6,877 bases of DNA, from the NCBI GenBank assembly GCA_027008345.1, contig JALTBU010000101.1, positions 1 to 6,877 on the forward strand, written 5' to 3'. The position numbers and the translations under genes were made by a program. This document shows, piece after piece, positions 5,454 to 6,877 of this stretch (position 1 is its first letter; each line of letters opens with the position of its first letter). The notes below the pieces were generated by a model. The model did not search any database and had not been told where the DNA came from. It saw only the letters and a program-made list of their open reading frames with translations. This stretch comes from Nautiliaceae bacterium. Its GTDB lineage: Bacteria; Campylobacterota; Campylobacteria; Campylobacterales; Nautiliaceae.

Positions 5454-5525
5454 CTTTTAAAATTTTTTTGATGTTTTTGAAATAATATTAAGAACTAACT
5501 TAACATAAGATTTTTACTATTAAAA
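5454..5525. other. Short gap between converging genes
   Basis: These 72 AT-rich bases separate the rightward initiator operon from the leftward recombinase gene. A run of seven T follows a weak TTTTAAAA (5456-5463), and CTTA-ACA-TAAG lies further right, but there is no convincing stable intrinsic terminator. Confidence 0.4.
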
Positions 5526-6503
5526 TCAACCTAAATAATGCTTAGTAATTTCTTCTCTATGATGCCCCATTTCTTCAGAAGTATATTTTAAAGCTTCTCT
5601 TTCAGCTTCATCTGGACTCATTCCCTTTGATAAATTATTCTCAAATCTCTCAATAAAAGTATTTTGAGCGAAGTTATACCTTAATCCATGAGCTCCAGTA
5701 TAATTTTCCCCTTCAATTCTACAAGCATCTTTTAAACTTTCTCTAAAATGATTTTGATCTACTTTAAAAACTCCGTTTTCCATATAACCTCTAATCTGAT
5801 TTGCAAGCTCTGGAGACAATTCTTTTTGAAGAATATACCCTCCTTTTCCTTGAAAAGTTAAAGTATTACCCTCTAACTGATTTTCTTTTATAAAAGTAGC
5901 TTCCGTTATTCTAAGTCCATAATCAAGCTGTAATTTAGCTGCTACAAACTCTTTACCACTCAAATTTGATATTAAGGCATTTGGATTATTATAAGCTCTA
6001 TTTACATGCTGATTTGGAGTTAAATCCCTTACAACTTCTTTTACAGAAGCTAAATCTTCTTTTGTGAAAGCTCTATATTCTTTTCCATTTTGAGAAGCTA
6101 TTTTTTCTAATCCAATTTGAATTTTTGAAAGATGAGAAATATAATTATCAAGTGTTCCTTTACTTACACCCTCACTTATTTTATGCTCTATAAAACTTTC
6201 AACAACTCTTCCATCAATCTTCTCAAAATCCCTAATTCCAAAATGCTCTCTTGCAAACTCTCCTAATTGTCTTCCTGTTTTAAAAATTTCATCTTTATAT
6301 TCATAACTATGGACCAATGCTGATACTGGTCTATTCCCATCAACAGATTTTAAATTGCTATTACTCCTTGCTTCTTTTTTAGAAACTCCTATTCCGTCAA
6401 TTTGTTTCCAAATATAATTTAATTGCCCTTTTATAGACCCTTTCAAAAATATCCTTTGGTAAGCACCTCCACGTTTTTTTACCTGCTTGTGTCTGCAGGG
6501 CAC
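5526..6503 (-). CDS. Tyrosine recombinase/integrase (start uncertain: TTG at 6446 or GTG at 6503)
   Basis: This enzyme breaks and rejoins DNA through a covalent tyrosine-phosphate link. In the 325-aa reading, residues about 65-140 look like an alpha-helical core-binding domain and 180-325 the catalytic domain. All catalytic residues are present: R198 in YGLRITEA, K220 in GKGGY, H272 and R275 in AHGLR, H314 in MGHH and the nucleophile Y323 in HYLG, nine residues after H314 as usual. The protein ends two residues after the tyrosine, without the C-terminal tail of XerC/XerD. No ATG is available near the N-terminus. The GTG at 6503 sits inside a structured hairpin and has no properly spaced ribosome binding site, whereas a TTG at 6446 has AAAGGA six bases upstream and gives 306 aa starting before GSIKGQLNYIW. 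The KKRGGAYQRIF segment between them looks protein-like, so the choice is open. The role could be integration, dimer resolution or inversion. Confidence 0.87.
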   Translation of the reverse strand: MPCRHKQVKKRGGAYQRIFLKGSIKGQLNYIWKQIDGIGVSKKEARSNSNLKSVDGNRPVSALVHSYEYKDEIFKTGRQLGEFAREHFGIRDFEKIDGRVVESFIEHKISEGVSKGTLDNYISHLSKIQIGLEKIASQNGKEYRAFTKEDLASVKEVVRDLTPNQHVNRAYNNPNALISNLSGKEFVAAKLQLDYGLRITEATFIKENQLEGNTLTFQGKGGYILQKELSPELANQIRGYMENGVFKVDQNHFRESLKDACRIEGENYTGAHGLRYNFAQNTFIERFENNLSKGMSPDEAEREALKYTSEEMGHHREEITKHYLG

Positions 6504-6595
6504 ACCTCACACGCCAACGCCCAAAGAAGCCGTGTGCAACTGCTTCTTGGACGTCGCTGGGATTTACGGATTACCGAGTGCTCCCAGCAAGCACC

Positions 6596-6648
6596 GAGAA
6601 GATGCTTTTAAATAGTCTATATAGTTTTTTTAACTTTAGCATCTTCTC
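6596..6648. repeat. Inverted repeat with 11-bp arms and 31-nt loop (twin hairpin B)
   Basis: GAGAAGATGCT (6596-6606) and AGCATCTTCTC (6638-6648) are perfect complements. The 31-base loop contains TCTATATAGT at 6616-6625, whose CTATATAG is itself palindromic. The loop closely matches that of the neighbouring hairpin, although the stems are unrelated. Confidence 0.75.
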
Positions 6649-6651
6649 ATA

Positions 6652-6696
6652 CCCCGTTTTTAGAATAATCTATATAGTCTTTTCACGATAACGGGG
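6652..6696. repeat. Inverted repeat with 7-bp arms and 31-nt loop (twin hairpin A)
   Basis: CCCCGTT (6652-6658) and AACGGGG (6690-6696) pair around a 31-base loop carrying TCTATATAGT at 6669-6678. Loop length and loop core equal those of the hairpin at 6596-6648, which begins three bases to the left of this one. Confidence 0.7.
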
Positions 6697-6703
6697 CAAC
6701 GCC

Positions 6704-6720
6704 ACCCTTAATTTAAGGGT
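6704..6720. repeat. 17-base palindrome
   Basis: ACCCTTAA and TTAAGGGT flank a single central T6712 in perfect symmetry. As RNA it would form a short hairpin with 6 or 7 pairs; as DNA it could bind a dimeric protein. Confidence 0.55.
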
Positions 6721-6749
6721 ATCAGCCGTTTTTTCAATTTTTTAAGGCT

Positions 6750-6791
6750 GGCTGTATAGTAAGAAAAACGGCACAAAACTTACTATCAGCC
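6750..6791. repeat. Inverted repeat with 13-bp arms and one bulge; loop pairs with 6725-6733
   Basis: The left arm 6750-6763 (GGCTG, bulged T6755, ATAGTAAG) pairs with CTTACTATCAGCC at 6779-6791. The 15-base loop contains AAAAACGGC (6764-6772), complementary over nine bases to GCCGTTTTT at 6725-6733, which forms an H-type pseudoknot. Confidence 0.65.
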
Positions 6792-6858
6792 ATCCCTCCC
6801 TTTAACGCAGGGAGCACACTTACTACGACGAGACGATTAAAAACCATTAATCGCGGAT

Positions 6859-6864
6859 ATTATA
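6859..6864 (-). promoter_or_regulatory. Minus-strand -10 element (TATAAT) for the structured region and recombinase
   Basis: Read on the minus strand, the bases are a perfect TATAAT. The -35 would lie beyond the right edge of the window. The predicted start, near 6852, coincides with the outer end of the hairpin at 6834-6853. Confidence 0.45.
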
Positions 6865-6877
6865 TAAAAAAATCTGG

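Larger units (their letters stand above)
6482..6853 (-). ncRNA. Candidate large structured RNA or folded att region upstream of the recombinase
   Basis: About 370 bases are tiled by inverted repeats: 6482-6499, 6521-6550, 6556-6588, 6596-6648, 6652-6696, 6704-6720, 6750-6791, 6796-6814 and 6834-6853. GC content over 6481-6600 is about 58% by hand count, against well under 35% in the genes around it. Three further pairings cross these stems as pseudoknots: 6508-6513 with 6531-6536, 6578-6581 with 6591-6594, and 6725-6733 with 6764-6772. No open frame of any quality crosses it. A minus-strand TATAAT at 6859-6864 would start transcription near 6852, at the outermost hairpin, and run into the recombinase gene. 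I do not recognise tRNA, tmRNA, RNase P, group I or group II intron cores. The strand is inferred from that promoter and the recombinase. Alternatively the hairpins act as folded single-stranded DNA or recombinase sites. Confidence 0.5.

Noticed and set aside
5454..5525. XerH/dif-like site near the recombinase
   Set aside because: No 28-bp dif-like inverted half-sites were visible in the gap or in the upstream region.
6423..6611. Plus-strand open frame of 62 codons over the recombinase start and hairpin region
   Set aside because: There is no ribosome binding site, the composition is unlike the other genes, and it is the antisense of the recombinase N-terminus and the structured block.
6482..6853. 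Group I or group II intron, tmRNA, RNase P RNA or tRNA
   Set aside because: I looked for the conserved cores (group I R/S segments, group II domain V, RNase P and tRNA motifs) and found none convincing; a covariance-model search is needed to exclude them.
6482..6853. Integron attC site array
   Set aside because: The GTTRRRY/RYYYAAC core boxes are not found in the required symmetric places, and no gene cassettes are present, although folded-site recombination in general is not excluded.

Overview
The window is very AT-rich. Its proteins are dominated by Lys, Ile, Asn, Leu and Glu, ribosome binding sites are AAGG(A)-like, and genes are tightly packed with overlapping starts and stops. Together with the look of the replication initiator and the tyrosine recombinase, this suggests a plasmid or plasmid-like element of a Campylobacterota member (Campylobacter, Arcobacter or Nautilia type). 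The host assignment is inference from style; no taxonomic marker is present.

Layout from left to right. Positions 2-2888 form one rightward gene cluster: the 3' end of a coiled-coil protein, an unrecognised 141-aa protein, an amino-DNA methyltransferase with DPFLGRGTT and TSPPF motifs, a small protein resembling a winged-helix regulator, and a PD-(D/E)XK nuclease. This reads as a type II restriction-modification operon with two accessory genes. Positions 2889-3176 are a control region with half-site repeats around a promoter, followed by five copies of a GGWCC-centred operator-like motif. Positions 3177-3506 encode a small helix-turn-helix protein, and three more copies of the motif follow at and after its stop codon. 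Positions 3507-4033 are a non-coding block ending in a likely plasmid origin: a Z-DNA-prone alternating tract, an 8-bp-stem hairpin and five 21-bp iterons. Next come a Rep_3-type initiator (4034-5125), a two-helix membrane protein (5122-5349) and a 34-residue membrane peptide (5349-5453) that the longer reading frames hide. The three are linked by stop/start overlaps. Facing them on the minus strand is a tyrosine recombinase with a full set of catalytic residues (5526 to about 6446 or 6503).

The most unusual part is about 6482-6853, upstream of the recombinase and on its transcribed side. It is much richer in G+C than anything else here (about 58% over 6481-6600 by hand count). It is tiled end to end by inverted repeats, shows three pairings with pseudoknot topology, and contains two successive hairpins that share nearly the same 31-nt loop (with a self-complementary CTATATAG) on unrelated stems. 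A minus-strand TATAAT lies at its far end. The best reading is a large structured RNA, or folded recombination-site DNA, tied to the recombinase. I do not recognise it as a known RNA family.

How the parts may work together (inference): the initiator binds the iterons to replicate the element, the small HTH protein may bind the GGWCC motifs and govern its own gene and the promoter beyond it, the restriction-modification operon stabilises or protects the element, and the recombinase with its structured leader handles integration, resolution or inversion.
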